Source: Clostridiales bacterium Firm_09 (lineage in GTDB: Bacteria > Bacillota > Clostridia > Christensenellales > DTU072). Taken from it: DNA of 64,000 nucleotides. Shown piece by piece: positions 52,073 through 61,157 of the stretch; the first letter of the stretch is position 1, and the number at the start of each line of letters is the position of its first letter. The notes under the pieces were generated by a model. It worked only from the letters and a program-made list of their open reading frames with translations, ran no database searches and had not been told where the DNA came from. The stretch is from positions 42,011-106,010 of the forward strand of contig LVAO01000004.1 in the NCBI GenBank assembly GCA_001604065.1, written 5' to 3'. The translations under genes were made by a program, and so were the position numbers.

Positions 52073-52504
52073 TTAATCATTCAGTCTCATCTTTTGTCCT
52101 GTCACATGCTGCCCGAGAGAATTTGCCCAACTTTCCGGATAGAATTCGTAATATTCATTCACATGGCCGAAGATGATATTCCCGGTTGCTTTGCACCATA
52201 GAAAGGACGGCAGGCCAATGACCAACAAATACAATGGACCCAGTATCAAAGACTGAATGGAATGACCATATTCGTGAATCTTGGCTTCGTGAATCCAATT
52301 TTCGCCCGCATTTTCTTTGATTAGGATAAACATTCCCAGCGATATGCCGCCCCAGCGCTCTTTGTGATATGTCACCAGCGCTCCGTGATACCATTCTTTT
52401 TTGCATCTGCGATGTTTCAAGGCCAGAAAGAGACCCAGAAGGTTTTGGGGAAGCCCCCACGTCCATTGTAATATCCAATAAAGCGTATAGAATACTGCCT
52501 TCAT
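52073..52504 (-). CDS. Small membrane protein with HExxH zinc-protease-like motif
   Basis: 143 residues; ATG at 52504 behind AGGAGG. I do not recognise a named family. There are two hydrophobic segments (about 3-30 and 85-105). Between them lies IHEYGHSIQSLI, an HExxH motif as in zinc metallopeptidases, and after the second segment comes NEYYEFYPESWANSLG, whose Glu could be a third ligand as in gluzincins. It may be a tiny membrane-embedded peptidase or an inactive relative. It follows relA by 15 bases and probably shares its transcript. Confidence 0.75.
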   Translation of the reverse strand: MKAVFYTLYWILQWTWGLPQNLLGLFLALKHRRCKKEWYHGALVTYHKERWGGISLGMFILIKENAGENWIHEAKIHEYGHSIQSLILGPLYLLVIGLPSFLWCKATGNIIFGHVNEYYEFYPESWANSLGQHVTGQKMRLND

Positions 52505-52519
52505 TCTCTTCCTCCTGCT

Positions 52520-54682
52520 TCAATTGTTTCTGGTCACGGAAATGATTTCCGGTATTGTGTTGATTTTCTTGATGATATAATCCAATTCGTCCGTACTTTT
52601 TACATTGATTCCCAGACTGATATCGGCCTGTCCGCTCTTGCGGCTGGCTTTGGCGATCATCTGTGTGATGGAGATTCCCTGCGCGGCAAGAAGCGCGATT
52701 ATCTGGTTAAGGAGTCCGCCTTTATCCGTGGCAATTATTTTGAGATTTGCGATGAATTTTGAGTCGTCGTTCGCCGCCCATTTTGCCTTCATGATGCGCT
52801 CTTTTTCCATCCCTTTGACATTGGGACAGTCGGCGCGATGAACGGAGACTCCCGTCCCTCGGGCGGCATAACCAATGATGTTGTCGCCCGGAACCGGATG
52901 GCAGCATTTGGCGAGCTTGATGACAAAATCATCAAAGCCTTCAATCAGAATACCGCTTTGTGGTTTTTTGAGCGCGGGATTGCCTTCGCTCACCGACATT
53001 TCGTCCGGTGCTGCCAATCTTTTGAGCGCGACTTGTTTTTTATAGGCGTCAATCAGCTTTATTATCAACTGATTGGTAGTCAATCCGCCATAGCCTACCG
53101 AAGCATACATATCATCGACAGAAGAAAGGCTGTAGCGGACAATCAATTTGTCGACCGCCTCTTGATTCTCCATCAGTTCGGATAACGCATAACCGCGGCG
53201 TTTCGCTTCTTTTTCGAGCATATCTTTGCCGATCTTGATATTTTCTGCCTGAAGCTCTTTTTTGAAAAACGCCTTGATTTTATTTTTCGCCTGCGGCGTG
53301 ATGACAAATTTCAACCAGTCGCGGCTTGGCCCTTTGGCGGTAACGGAAGTCAGAATTTCTATGACATCGCCCGTCTGCAATACGGTATTGAGAGGTACTA
53401 TTTTATTATTGACCTTTGCGCCGATGCAGCGGTTTCCGACCTGACTATGAACTTTGAATGCAAAATCCACACAAGTTGCGCCTTTGGGAAGGTTCAGGAC
53501 CATACCCTTGGGCGTAAAAACGTAAATCTCGTGCGAAAGAACGTCCATCTGCAATGTTTTAAGAAATTCTTTGCCGTCTTTGACGTCGCTTTCGACTTCC
53601 ATGACCTCTTTGATCCAACCGAGCTTTGCATCAAATTCGCTCTGTTTTTCGTTCGCCTTTCCCTCTTTATATTTCCAATGCGCCGCAAGTCCGTATTCTG
53701 CAATTCTATTCATCTCCCAAGTACGGATCTGAATTTCAAAGATCTGTCCGAAGTTGCTGATGACCGTCGTATGAAGAGACTGGTACAGATTGGGCTTGGG
53801 CATTGCGATATAGTCCTTGAACCGTCCCGGAATGGGTTTCCACATAGAATGGATAACGCCCAGCACGGTATAACATTCCCTTACCGTATCCACAATCACA
53901 CGCACGGCAATCAGATCATAAATCTGATCCAGCGTTTTGTTCTGATTCTTCATCTTTTTATAAATGCTGTAGTAGTGTTTCTGTCTGCCCTTGACATCTC
54001 CGTTGATGCCAAGCTCCGTCAGCTGAATTTCTATTTCGTTTGCTATGCGCATCACAAAGCCCATGCGTTCGCCCAACTTCTGATCTATTGCCTTTACCAA
54101 CGCCTCATAATCCTCAGGATAAAGGAATTTCATCGCGAGGTCTTCCAGCTCGCTTTTGATGTTTGCGATACCAAGCCTGCCAGCAAGAGGAGCATAAAGG
54201 TCCAAGGTTTCACGGGCAATCCTTAACTGCTTTTCTTGAGGAAGGGCATCCAAAGTCCGCATATTGTGCAACCTGTCTGCAAGTTTGATAAAAAGCACCC
54301 GGATATCCTGCGCCATGGCAAAAAACATTTTCCGATAGTTCTCTGCTTGTTCTTCCTCTTGTGAATTGAATTTGATTTTGCTCAGTTTGGTTACGCCCGA
54401 AACAAGAGTGCAGATTTCTTCGCCGAATTTCCTTTTGAGTTCCTCCCCCGTACAGGGTGTGTCCTCCAGCACATCATGCAGAAGCGCCGCAGCGATGGTC
54501 ATGGCATCCATACCGAGGTCAAGCAGAATTTCGGCCACACGCACAGGATGCTCAATATATGGCTCACCCGAAACGCGCATCTGACCTTTGTGGGCGGCAA
54601 CGGCATATTCCAGCGCGTATTTGACGAACTGGTAATCCTCCTCTTTGAACTGACTTTTAAGTTTGTTTACGAAAGCCTGCAT
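52520..54682 (-). CDS. relA: Bifunctional (p)ppGpp synthetase/hydrolase
   Basis: 720 residues, the full-length Rel of Firmicutes. HD hydrolase domain (residues 20-150; HD at 69-70 in LLHDVLEDT), synthetase domain (KGRQKHYYSIYKKM; YQSLHTTV), TGS domain (EIYVFTPKGMVLNLPKGATCVDFA), a zinc-finger-like helical region (KLAKCCHPVPGDNI) and a C-terminal ACT domain. It makes and degrades the stringent alarmone. ATG at 54682 has GAGGT upstream and overlaps recJ by 16 bases; the recJ-rel order is seen in other Firmicutes. Confidence 0.96.
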   Translation of the reverse strand: MQAFVNKLKSQFKEEDYQFVKYALEYAVAAHKGQMRVSGEPYIEHPVRVAEILLDLGMDAMTIAAALLHDVLEDTPCTGEELKRKFGEEICTLVSGVTKLSKIKFNSQEEEQAENYRKMFFAMAQDIRVLFIKLADRLHNMRTLDALPQEKQLRIARETLDLYAPLAGRLGIANIKSELEDLAMKFLYPEDYEALVKAIDQKLGERMGFVMRIANEIEIQLTELGINGDVKGRQKHYYSIYKKMKNQNKTLDQIYDLIAVRVIVDTVRECYTVLGVIHSMWKPIPGRFKDYIAMPKPNLYQSLHTTVISNFGQIFEIQIRTWEMNRIAEYGLAAHWKYKEGKANEKQSEFDAKLGWIKEVMEVESDVKDGKEFLKTLQMDVLSHEIYVFTPKGMVLNLPKGATCVDFAFKVHSQVGNRCIGAKVNNKIVPLNTVLQTGDVIEILTSVTAKGPSRDWLKFVITPQAKNKIKAFFKKELQAENIKIGKDMLEKEAKRRGYALSELMENQEAVDKLIVRYSLSSVDDMYASVGYGGLTTNQLIIKLIDAYKKQVALKRLAAPDEMSVSEGNPALKKPQSGILIEGFDDFVIKLAKCCHPVPGDNIIGYAARGTGVSVHRADCPNVKGMEKERIMKAKWAANDDSKFIANLKIIATDKGGLLNQIIALLAAQGISITQMIAKASRKSGQADISLGINVKSTDELDYIIKKINTIPEIISVTRNN

Positions 54683-56949
54683 AATGACCTCAGAGAACGA
54701 TAAATGCGAGAATCCTGCAGTTCGACCTTATGATTCTTGATGATTATGATGCCGTTTTCCACATTCAACAAATCCAACTCACGAAAGATAAGGCAGGCGA
54801 TATCAAAAACACATCTTTCCCGCTTATATTCTTTCGCCAAAAATGAAGCATAAAGATCTTCCGGCCCGAAATATTTGGTGCCATTTCTGGTTGTCAGAAG
54901 AAACACATAGATTTCCTTAAGGCATGCCACATCAAGACCCTTGACTTCCAGATCAAAATATCCTTGCTTCATGCAAGGCAATCCATCCTCTGCTGCGGCC
55001 GCTTCAAAATAATGCTTGTCATGATATTCTATCCGACAAAAATTAGACATATCCGTTCCGCATACCGGCGAAAGAATAACCGTATTGTAGGGATTGACCG
55101 AATCCAGATAACGATACGCTCTTTTATAGGAAGGATACGTTTCGCAAAGCTTCAAAAAGGTATTGTAACAATAAGCGACTGCCAGATGGCCGTAAAGGGA
55201 AGAAGGTTCTCCGCAATGGGAATCGAAGTGCGGTTTTGTATCCGGCAGCAGCGTACGGAGATAATCAATGAGCAATGCTTCTTTCCTGGGCGCGATTTCT
55301 TCCAGTACATAATTGCGCAGGCAACATTTTGCACTCTCTTTGTTCCGGAATACATCGTGCTCTACCGTAAAGAACAGGCTTTTCTGCATTTCGGAAGTCA
55401 GAATTTCCATTCTGTTGTAATAATTGAAAGCCAGAAGATCGCATTCTTTGCTGACGGAATATTTTATATGATTATTGTTCCCGATTCTTCTGAACGGTAC
55501 GGACCCTGCCCTGTACATGAACGTCGGCTCGGGATTATCGTTGCCATAAGGTTCAAAATATTCCAGATACCGTGAAAAACGGATATCGATTTTGCGGATA
55601 TCCACTTCGACGTCATACCGGATATCGCCGTAAAATACACTGTCCTCATAATTTCTTGCTATGTAATTGCAAACAGCTTCTTTGAATGCTTCCAGTTTCT
55701 CTGCCTGAATGGTGAGACCCGCTGCCATACTGTGTCCACCGTACTGCAGAATATGCTCTTTACAACCAGAAAGCACTTCATGGATATTGATGCCGGGTAT
55801 GCTGCGGCAGGAACCTTTGAAAACGTCCCCACGGCGCGTAAACAATATCGCCGGACGGTAATAATCCTGGGCAAGTTTGGATGCAGCAATACCGATGATA
55901 CCGCCCTCCCAATCCTCTTTTTCCAAAATAATTGCACGTTTATGAATCAGATCATAGTCTTTCAATTTTCGGACGGCGTCATCAATTGTCTGCTGGCATA
56001 GCTCCTGACGTCTTTTGTTTTCTGCTTCCAGCTCTTCCGCAATCAGCATAAGCTGGGTAGGATCCTTCTCTACAAGAAGCTGAAAGGATTTCCGGGCATG
56101 AGAAAGCCTGCCCGAAGCATTCAGCCTGGGAGCAATCTTGTATGCGATATCGCCGGAATCGATCGGTTTTTCATCGGTTCTGATTCTCGCTGCCTTAAAA
56201 AGCGCGTTGATGCCCGGACGGCGGTTTCTGGAAGAGAGCGCGTTTAATCCCAGCCTTGCAATCACCCGGTTTTCGCCTGTCAGCGGCACAAGATCGGCAA
56301 TCGTCGAAATCGCGCACAAGTCTACGTATTGCAGCGCAAACTCCCTGTCGGCAAGAGCCTCGACAAGCTTCAGCACGACTCCTGCACCGCACAATTCGCT
56401 CATGTTCTTCTGAAGTTTGGGATTCACAAGCGTACAATCCGGGAGCGCGCCCTGCGGCTCATGGTGGTCTGTAACAATAAAATCTATGCCGAAACTTTTT
56501 GCATATGCGACCTCATCCGGGGTGCTTATGCCGCAATCAACTGTGATAATCAATCCGGGCGGACCGCCCGCAATGATTCTGTTCAAGGACGACATGGACA
56601 ACCCATATCCGTCTTCCAGTCGGCTGGGAATAAATGCCTCGGGATTTCCTCCCAATTCTTTAAGAGCAAGAAAAAGAATGGCCGCGGCGCCGATTCCGTC
56701 GCAGTCGTAATCGCCGAAAATCAGAATCCTGCTTCCCTTGTCAATATGCCTGCGTATGATTTGTACCGCTTCTGCAATACCGTTCAAAATAAAAGGCGAA
56801 AACAAGTGGTCGGCAGAGGGATGCAAAAAACGATCTGCTTTCTCCGGGGTATCATATCCTCTGGCATGCAGAATTGCCGCGATTTCTGCGGGCAATCCCA
56901 GCGGCTCAAGGCCGGATATCACATTGCATTTTTTATCCTCTATGGCCAT
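54667..56949 (-). CDS. recJ: Single-strand DNA exonuclease RecJ
   Basis: 760 residues. DHH phosphoesterase core: IFGDYDCDGIGAAA (D80, D82, D84), VDCGIS, VTDHHEP, and DHHA1 motif YGGHSMAAGL, with an OB-fold after it. The C-terminal extension of about 200 residues matches the length of Firmicutes RecJ and has no clear catalytic motif. Acts 5' to 3' in recombination and base-excision repair. The ATG at 56949 has no ribosome binding site and lies eight bases after the T-run of the secF terminator, so start and promoter are uncertain; a GTG ten codons in is an alternative. Confidence 0.92.
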   Translation of the reverse strand: MAIEDKKCNVISGLEPLGLPAEIAAILHARGYDTPEKADRFLHPSADHLFSPFILNGIAEAVQIIRRHIDKGSRILIFGDYDCDGIGAAAILFLALKELGGNPEAFIPSRLEDGYGLSMSSLNRIIAGGPPGLIITVDCGISTPDEVAYAKSFGIDFIVTDHHEPQGALPDCTLVNPKLQKNMSELCGAGVVLKLVEALADREFALQYVDLCAISTIADLVPLTGENRVIARLGLNALSSRNRRPGINALFKAARIRTDEKPIDSGDIAYKIAPRLNASGRLSHARKSFQLLVEKDPTQLMLIAEELEAENKRRQELCQQTIDDAVRKLKDYDLIHKRAIILEKEDWEGGIIGIAASKLAQDYYRPAILFTRRGDVFKGSCRSIPGINIHEVLSGCKEHILQYGGHSMAAGLTIQAEKLEAFKEAVCNYIARNYEDSVFYGDIRYDVEVDIRKIDIRFSRYLEYFEPYGNDNPEPTFMYRAGSVPFRRIGNNNHIKYSVSKECDLLAFNYYNRMEILTSEMQKSLFFTVEHDVFRNKESAKCCLRNYVLEEIAPRKEALLIDYLRTLLPDTKPHFDSHCGEPSSLYGHLAVAYCYNTFLKLCETYPSYKRAYRYLDSVNPYNTVILSPVCGTDMSNFCRIEYHDKHYFEAAAAEDGLPCMKQGYFDLEVKGLDVACLKEIYVFLLTTRNGTKYFGPEDLYASFLAKEYKRERCVFDIACLIFRELDLLNVENGIIIIKNHKVELQDSRIYRSLRSLCRLS

Positions 56950-56957
56950 TTTTATAG

Positions 56958-56993
56958 AAAAAAAAGAGCCGTTTCATCACAGAAACAGCTCTT
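56958..56993 (-). terminator. Terminator of secD-secF
   Basis: Imperfect stem AAGAGC-C-GTTTC with GAAAC-A-GCTCTT (one mismatch), loop ATCACA, and a run of eight Ts on the minus strand. It begins eight bases past the secF stop and ends eight bases before the recJ ATG. Confidence 0.88.
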
Positions 56994-57000
56994 TATATAT

Positions 57001-58065
57001 TTAATTATAAGCTTTAACGGCTTTCGCTTTGCGCGCCTTGCGTGCGCCGTTCAGCTTGCGCTGCATCAGAAGGCCCCATACACTGGGCGCAACAAAGTTA
57101 GAAGAATATAAGCCTGCAAACAATCCGAAAATAATGGGCAATGCAAATTCCGTCAGCGATTGAATGCCGCTCAAAGCAAGAATGACTATCATAAGCAGCG
57201 TGGTAAAACTGCTGAACAATGTTCTCTTCAATGAAGACGTGACAGACATATTGACAATTGCTTTGGTATCGATGCGGGCTCTGTTCTGTTTATAAGGCTG
57301 CATGTTTTCGCGCACCCTGTCAAAGATGACAATCGTGTTGTTGATGCAATACGATATAACGGTGATGATGCCCGCAATCAGACTGCTGTTCATCTGAACG
57401 CGGAAGATTATCAGAAAAGAGAACAGAATCAGGATATCATGAAATTCGGCAACTATGGCGGAGATTCCGCTGAAAAGGTCAAAACGGATGATGATGTAAA
57501 TGAGCATGAGCAGCAATGCGATGCCCACAGACAGCAAAGCCTTATTTATAAGCTCTTTGCTTGCGGTGGCATTGGTCATTTCGGCGTCCGCGGATATTGT
57601 TATGCTGCGATCGGCATATTTTGCCCGGAATGCGGCTTCTGTATCATTTTTGATACTGTCATTGATGGCGATCATTTCTTCTGTTTTGGAAGAAACATTA
57701 TAATCCACCGGTATGCCATCCACAATGATTTCATTTTTATAGCGGACAATAATCGAATCGGAGCCTCCGGTCTGGCTGATGCTTATCCGGGCGCCCTTGC
57801 TTTCTACGACTTGTCGGATGATGGCGAGACTTTCTTCATATTCGCTCCCGACAATATCAAAACCCTTGCCCTCCACGGTCAGCACCGTACCGCCCGTGAA
57901 ATCAATGCCGACGTTGGCAAAACCGCTGTATTTGGGGCTGAATTGGTATACGGTACCGCATATAAGCGCGATGAGCAGAATCAACGTGGGAAGGATGAAC
58001 CAATAGATTGCGTTCTGGAAGACAGGTAGCTCTTTAAGGCTGAGTTTTAACGGCTTATTTTTCAT
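57001..58065 (-). CDS. secF: Protein translocase subunit SecF
   Basis: 354 residues; ATG at 58065 with GGAGG six bases upstream, overlapping the secD end by 11. Six membrane segments, the periplasmic-type P1 domain with the family motif GIDFTGG, and the C-terminal FGLFAGLYSS segment. With SecD it uses the ion gradient to help SecYEG export. It ends at a strong terminator. Confidence 0.95.
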   Translation of the reverse strand: MKNKPLKLSLKELPVFQNAIYWFILPTLILLIALICGTVYQFSPKYSGFANVGIDFTGGTVLTVEGKGFDIVGSEYEESLAIIRQVVESKGARISISQTGGSDSIIVRYKNEIIVDGIPVDYNVSSKTEEMIAINDSIKNDTEAAFRAKYADRSITISADAEMTNATASKELINKALLSVGIALLLMLIYIIIRFDLFSGISAIVAEFHDILILFSFLIIFRVQMNSSLIAGIITVISYCINNTIVIFDRVRENMQPYKQNRARIDTKAIVNMSVTSSLKRTLFSSFTTLLMIVILALSGIQSLTEFALPIIFGLFAGLYSSNFVAPSVWGLLMQRKLNGARKARKAKAVKAYN

Positions 58066-59356
58066 CTGCAACCTCCAGAAGTGTCAGTCCGTAATATTTA
58101 TCGTTTGTATCGTTAAGGGCTAACGAAATATTGATGAGAAGTCTGGTAATGAGCAATGCGCAGAACATAGAAAGAAGAATGCCGATAAGCAATGTGATCG
58201 CAAAACTCTGGATCGTCGTCGCGCCGAAGATAAGCATGATGATGGCACCCAGAATCGTGGTAACGTTGCCATCGATAATCGCACTCAATGACCTGCGGAA
58301 ACCTATCTTGACAGAAGAAGCAATCGCTTTGTGATTATTGCGGCGCTCGTCACGGATGCGCTCGAAGATAATCACGTTTGCGTCAACCGCCATACCGATG
58401 CTGAGGATGACACCCGCAATACCCGGCAGAGTTAGCTGAACCCATGGTACGATGGCAAGGAGATACATCAGAAGCACGGTATAAATGATCAATGACAGGC
58501 TGGCCGCCACACCCAGGCCTCTGTACATGATGAGCAGGAATATCAAAATAATGCCGAGTCCCAGGGCACCTGCAAACACACCCATCTTGAGGGCATTCTG
58601 ACCGAGCGTCGGAGAAATGGTTGAAGTCTGCTTGGGAGTCAGAAGCACTTCAAATGCGCCGGCTTTTAACTGAACCGCAAGCTTGTTGGCCTGCTCATAG
58701 GTATAATTGCCGGTAATGATAGCGTGTCCGTCTGTAATGGCGGTATTGACCGTCGGTTCAATCAGCTTTTTGCCGTTGACGTATATGCCGATCTTCTTGC
58801 CGACGTTTGCCGTGGTTGCATCGGCAAACGCCTTTGTCCCGGCTGCGTTGAACGTCAGGCTGATGGCATAATATCCCTCATAAGGCGTTGCAATGGCGTC
58901 TTCAAGGTGCTCTGTACCTGTTATGACGACTTTCCCGTCGGGGTCCTTGAATTCCAGCTTCGCGGGTTCGCCCAGAAGCTGGATGAGCTCTTCCGTATCC
59001 TTGACTGCGGGAATCTCTACCCGAATGCTGTTGGTCCCTTGTTTTGTGACGCTTGCTTCTGTATAGCCTTTGCTGAACAGAAGAGTGGAAAGGTTGCCCA
59101 TCGTGCCTTCCAGGGCATTCTGGGCGTCTTTTCCTGCGGGATTATCAAACTGTGAAAGGTCCGCCTCGTAAATGGCGTACATGCCGCCTTCCAGATCCAG
59201 ACCAAGTTTGATGCCTTTTGAAATCCAATAGAAATCGTAGTTGCTGTTCCCTATCGGAAAACAATCTTCACCGTTGAGCGGGAAGATGAACAGGGCTCCG
59301 GTAATCAGCAGTACGAGCATTATTACCAGTATAACCGTGGCTTTTGTTTTGCTCAC
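58055..59356 (-). CDS. secD: Protein translocase subunit SecD
   Basis: 433 residues; GTG at 59356 with GGAGG seven bases upstream. Six membrane segments; the GLDLEGGMYAIYEA motif, the P1 domain, and the membrane signature SIGMAVDANVIIFERIRDE followed by a FGATTIQSFAITLLIGIL segment. Forms the SecDF export-enhancing complex. Its own promoter lies at 59414-59442. Confidence 0.95.
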   Translation of the reverse strand: MSKTKATVILVIMLVLLITGALFIFPLNGEDCFPIGNSNYDFYWISKGIKLGLDLEGGMYAIYEADLSQFDNPAGKDAQNALEGTMGNLSTLLFSKGYTEASVTKQGTNSIRVEIPAVKDTEELIQLLGEPAKLEFKDPDGKVVITGTEHLEDAIATPYEGYYAISLTFNAAGTKAFADATTANVGKKIGIYVNGKKLIEPTVNTAITDGHAIITGNYTYEQANKLAVQLKAGAFEVLLTPKQTSTISPTLGQNALKMGVFAGALGLGIILIFLLIMYRGLGVAASLSLIIYTVLLMYLLAIVPWVQLTLPGIAGVILSIGMAVDANVIIFERIRDERRNNHKAIASSVKIGFRRSLSAIIDGNVTTILGAIIMLIFGATTIQSFAITLLIGILLSMFCALLITRLLINISLALNDTNDKYYGLTLLEVADEK

Positions 59357-59413
59357 CAGAGTGCCTCCAAAAGAGTAATAATCGATGACTCGACCTTTCA
59401 GCCGACTTTATTC

Positions 59414-59442
59414 ATTATACGGCTTTTATATATTATAGTCAA
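59414..59442 (-). promoter_or_regulatory. Promoter of secD-secF
   Basis: Minus-strand TTGACT (59442-59437), 17 bases, perfect TATAAT (59419-59414). The leader before the GTG is about 50 bases. Confidence 0.75.
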
Positions 59443-59470
59443 TAATATAAATTCACTTAATATTGATTTT

Positions 59471-60826
59471 TTATTTTGTACCGTTTTCTAAGAAATTTAT
59501 TGCAAGACTCAGTTCCAGCCTTTTTTTCTGAAGCGCGCAACCCAGCGGATATTGTTTATCAATGGCACCGCCGAAATTCTTCGCGTTTGCGGCGCATCCG
59601 CCGCCGCAGTAATATTTTGCGGGGCAATTTGCGCAATGTGCCTTGCCAAGTACGGATACACAGGCAAAGCGCTCACGGACCTCTTTGTTGAGAATACCTT
59701 CGCGGACGTTTCCGATCCAGTACTCCTTTTCTCCCACAAACTGATGGCAGGGATACAAGTCGCCGGTGGGCGAAACCGCCAGATATTCTGTACCCGCTCC
59801 GCATCCGGTCAGACGCTTATTGATACAGGGACCATGTTCCAAATCAAGCATGAAATGGAAGAAATTAAACCATTTCTCCCCTTTTCTTCTTTCGATATAG
59901 CCTTCCGCAAGACGGTCATATTCTTTCAGCAGGGCAGGGAGATCGGACTCTTTGAGCGCAAGCGGATGATGGTCGGGCAGCACAACCGGCTCGACGGAAA
60001 TCTGGTCAAAGCCCAGATCGTTAAGCGCAAAGACATCCTCTGCAAAATCCGGATTGGCCGCCGTAAAGGTGCCTCTGACATAATAACGTTTGTTGCCGCG
60101 GATTTTGCGGAACTCAACGGCATTACCGACGATGGCATCATAAGCGTCTTTCCCGTCACGGGTATGACGTACATTGTTATGCACGCATTTCCTGCCGTCC
60201 ACGCTCAAAACGACATTATCCATGTTTTCGTTAAGATACTCCCGCGCTTCCTTATTGAGCCCAAGGCAATTGGTGGTCAGCGTAAAGGTAATCTCTTTGC
60301 CGGCTTTCTGCGCGGCAGTCTTTGCATAGGCCGTGATTTCTTTGACCGTACGGAAGTTCATAAGCGGTTCGCCGCCGAAAAAATCAACTTCCAGATTATG
60401 GCGCGCCCCGCTGTTGGCGATCAGAAAATCAATTGCCTGTTTGCCGGTTTCCGCGGACATATAATCCTTGGCGGTATTGTATGTTCCGCCGCTTGCAAAG
60501 CAGTAATCGCACTTCATATTGCAGTCATGGCAGATATGCAGACAAAGCGCTTTGACAAGTGCCGTATTTTTATAAAACCGAGCGACGGGAGGCGGTGCAT
60601 CCAGAGAACCTTCCTGAATGAGGATCTCAAACTCTTCTTGGATCTCCCGTATTTCTTTTTCCGGCAACGAGGCATACGCAGCCTCTTCTTCCGGCGCAAG
60701 AGAAGAAAATCGTTTTTTGGCATATAAAAAAGCGGGATAGTCCACATGATGAAGACTTCCGCTTTCTATATCCCACATAAAATATACAGGCCGACCCTGA
60801 TGGTTGTAATAAAATGTATGTACCAA
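59471..60826 (-). CDS. scfB: Radical-SAM SCIFF peptide maturase
   Basis: 451 residues; TTG at 60826 gives the expected MVH opening of the family. The radical-SAM cluster motif is C102-x3-C106-x2-C109, and FFGGEPLMN is typical of SPASM enzymes. The C-terminal SPASM region holds cysteines in GCGAGTEYLAV, YPCHQFVG, HCANCPAKYYCGGGC and LGCALQ for two extra iron-sulphur clusters. It forms thioether links between cysteines and other residues in the SCIFF peptide encoded just upstream. No transporter or peptidase gene follows. Confidence 0.95.
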   Translation of the reverse strand: MVHTFYYNHQGRPVYFMWDIESGSLHHVDYPAFLYAKKRFSSLAPEEEAAYASLPEKEIREIQEEFEILIQEGSLDAPPPVARFYKNTALVKALCLHICHDCNMKCDYCFASGGTYNTAKDYMSAETGKQAIDFLIANSGARHNLEVDFFGGEPLMNFRTVKEITAYAKTAAQKAGKEITFTLTTNCLGLNKEAREYLNENMDNVVLSVDGRKCVHNNVRHTRDGKDAYDAIVGNAVEFRKIRGNKRYYVRGTFTAANPDFAEDVFALNDLGFDQISVEPVVLPDHHPLALKESDLPALLKEYDRLAEGYIERRKGEKWFNFFHFMLDLEHGPCINKRLTGCGAGTEYLAVSPTGDLYPCHQFVGEKEYWIGNVREGILNKEVRERFACVSVLGKAHCANCPAKYYCGGGCAANAKNFGGAIDKQYPLGCALQKKRLELSLAINFLENGTK

Positions 60827-60872
60827 AATATTTTACCTGGAGAACGGCCGAGCCGTCCCCATGCCGTTCCGA

Positions 60873-61049
60873 TTATATTGTTTCTTTGGCGGATCTGGTG
60901 TTGATTTTTTCGTCCTTGTTTACGCAGGACTGATTGCCGACGGTGCAGCTGGTCTTGCAGGCCGACTGACAGCTGGATACGCATTCTCCGCATCCGATTT
61001 TGTGGTCCTTGACAAGTGTCTTTTTTACTATGGTGGTGATATGCTTCAT
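60873..61049 (-). CDS. scfA: SCIFF ranthipeptide precursor
   Basis: 58 residues; ATG at 61049 with GGAGG six bases upstream. It has the 'six cysteines in forty-five' signature: six cysteines between about residues 20 and 42 in the spacing GC-GEC-VSSC-QSAC-KTSC-TVGNQSC. The N-terminal KHITTIVKKTL part is the leader. The C-terminus is about ten residues longer than the usual ~46-residue SCIFF, ending in a charged tail. The mature product's role in Clostridia is unknown; a signalling role has been suggested. Confidence 0.95.
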   Translation of the reverse strand: MKHITTIVKKTLVKDHKIGCGECVSSCQSACKTSCTVGNQSCVNKDEKINTRSAKETI

Positions 61050-61077
61050 AAAATGCCTCCGAATGGATTTCACAATC

Positions 61078-61106
61078 ATTATACATGACAAAAAAGCATA
61101 AATCAA
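61078..61106 (-). promoter_or_regulatory. Promoter of scfA-scfB
   Basis: Minus-strand TTGATT (61106-61101), 17 bases, TATAAT (61083-61078); leader of about 25 bases with GGAGG. Confidence 0.7.
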
Positions 61107-61157
61107 GTGCATGAACAAAGTGGCTGTTCTGTTTCGATACAAGGACAGGACTTCAGC

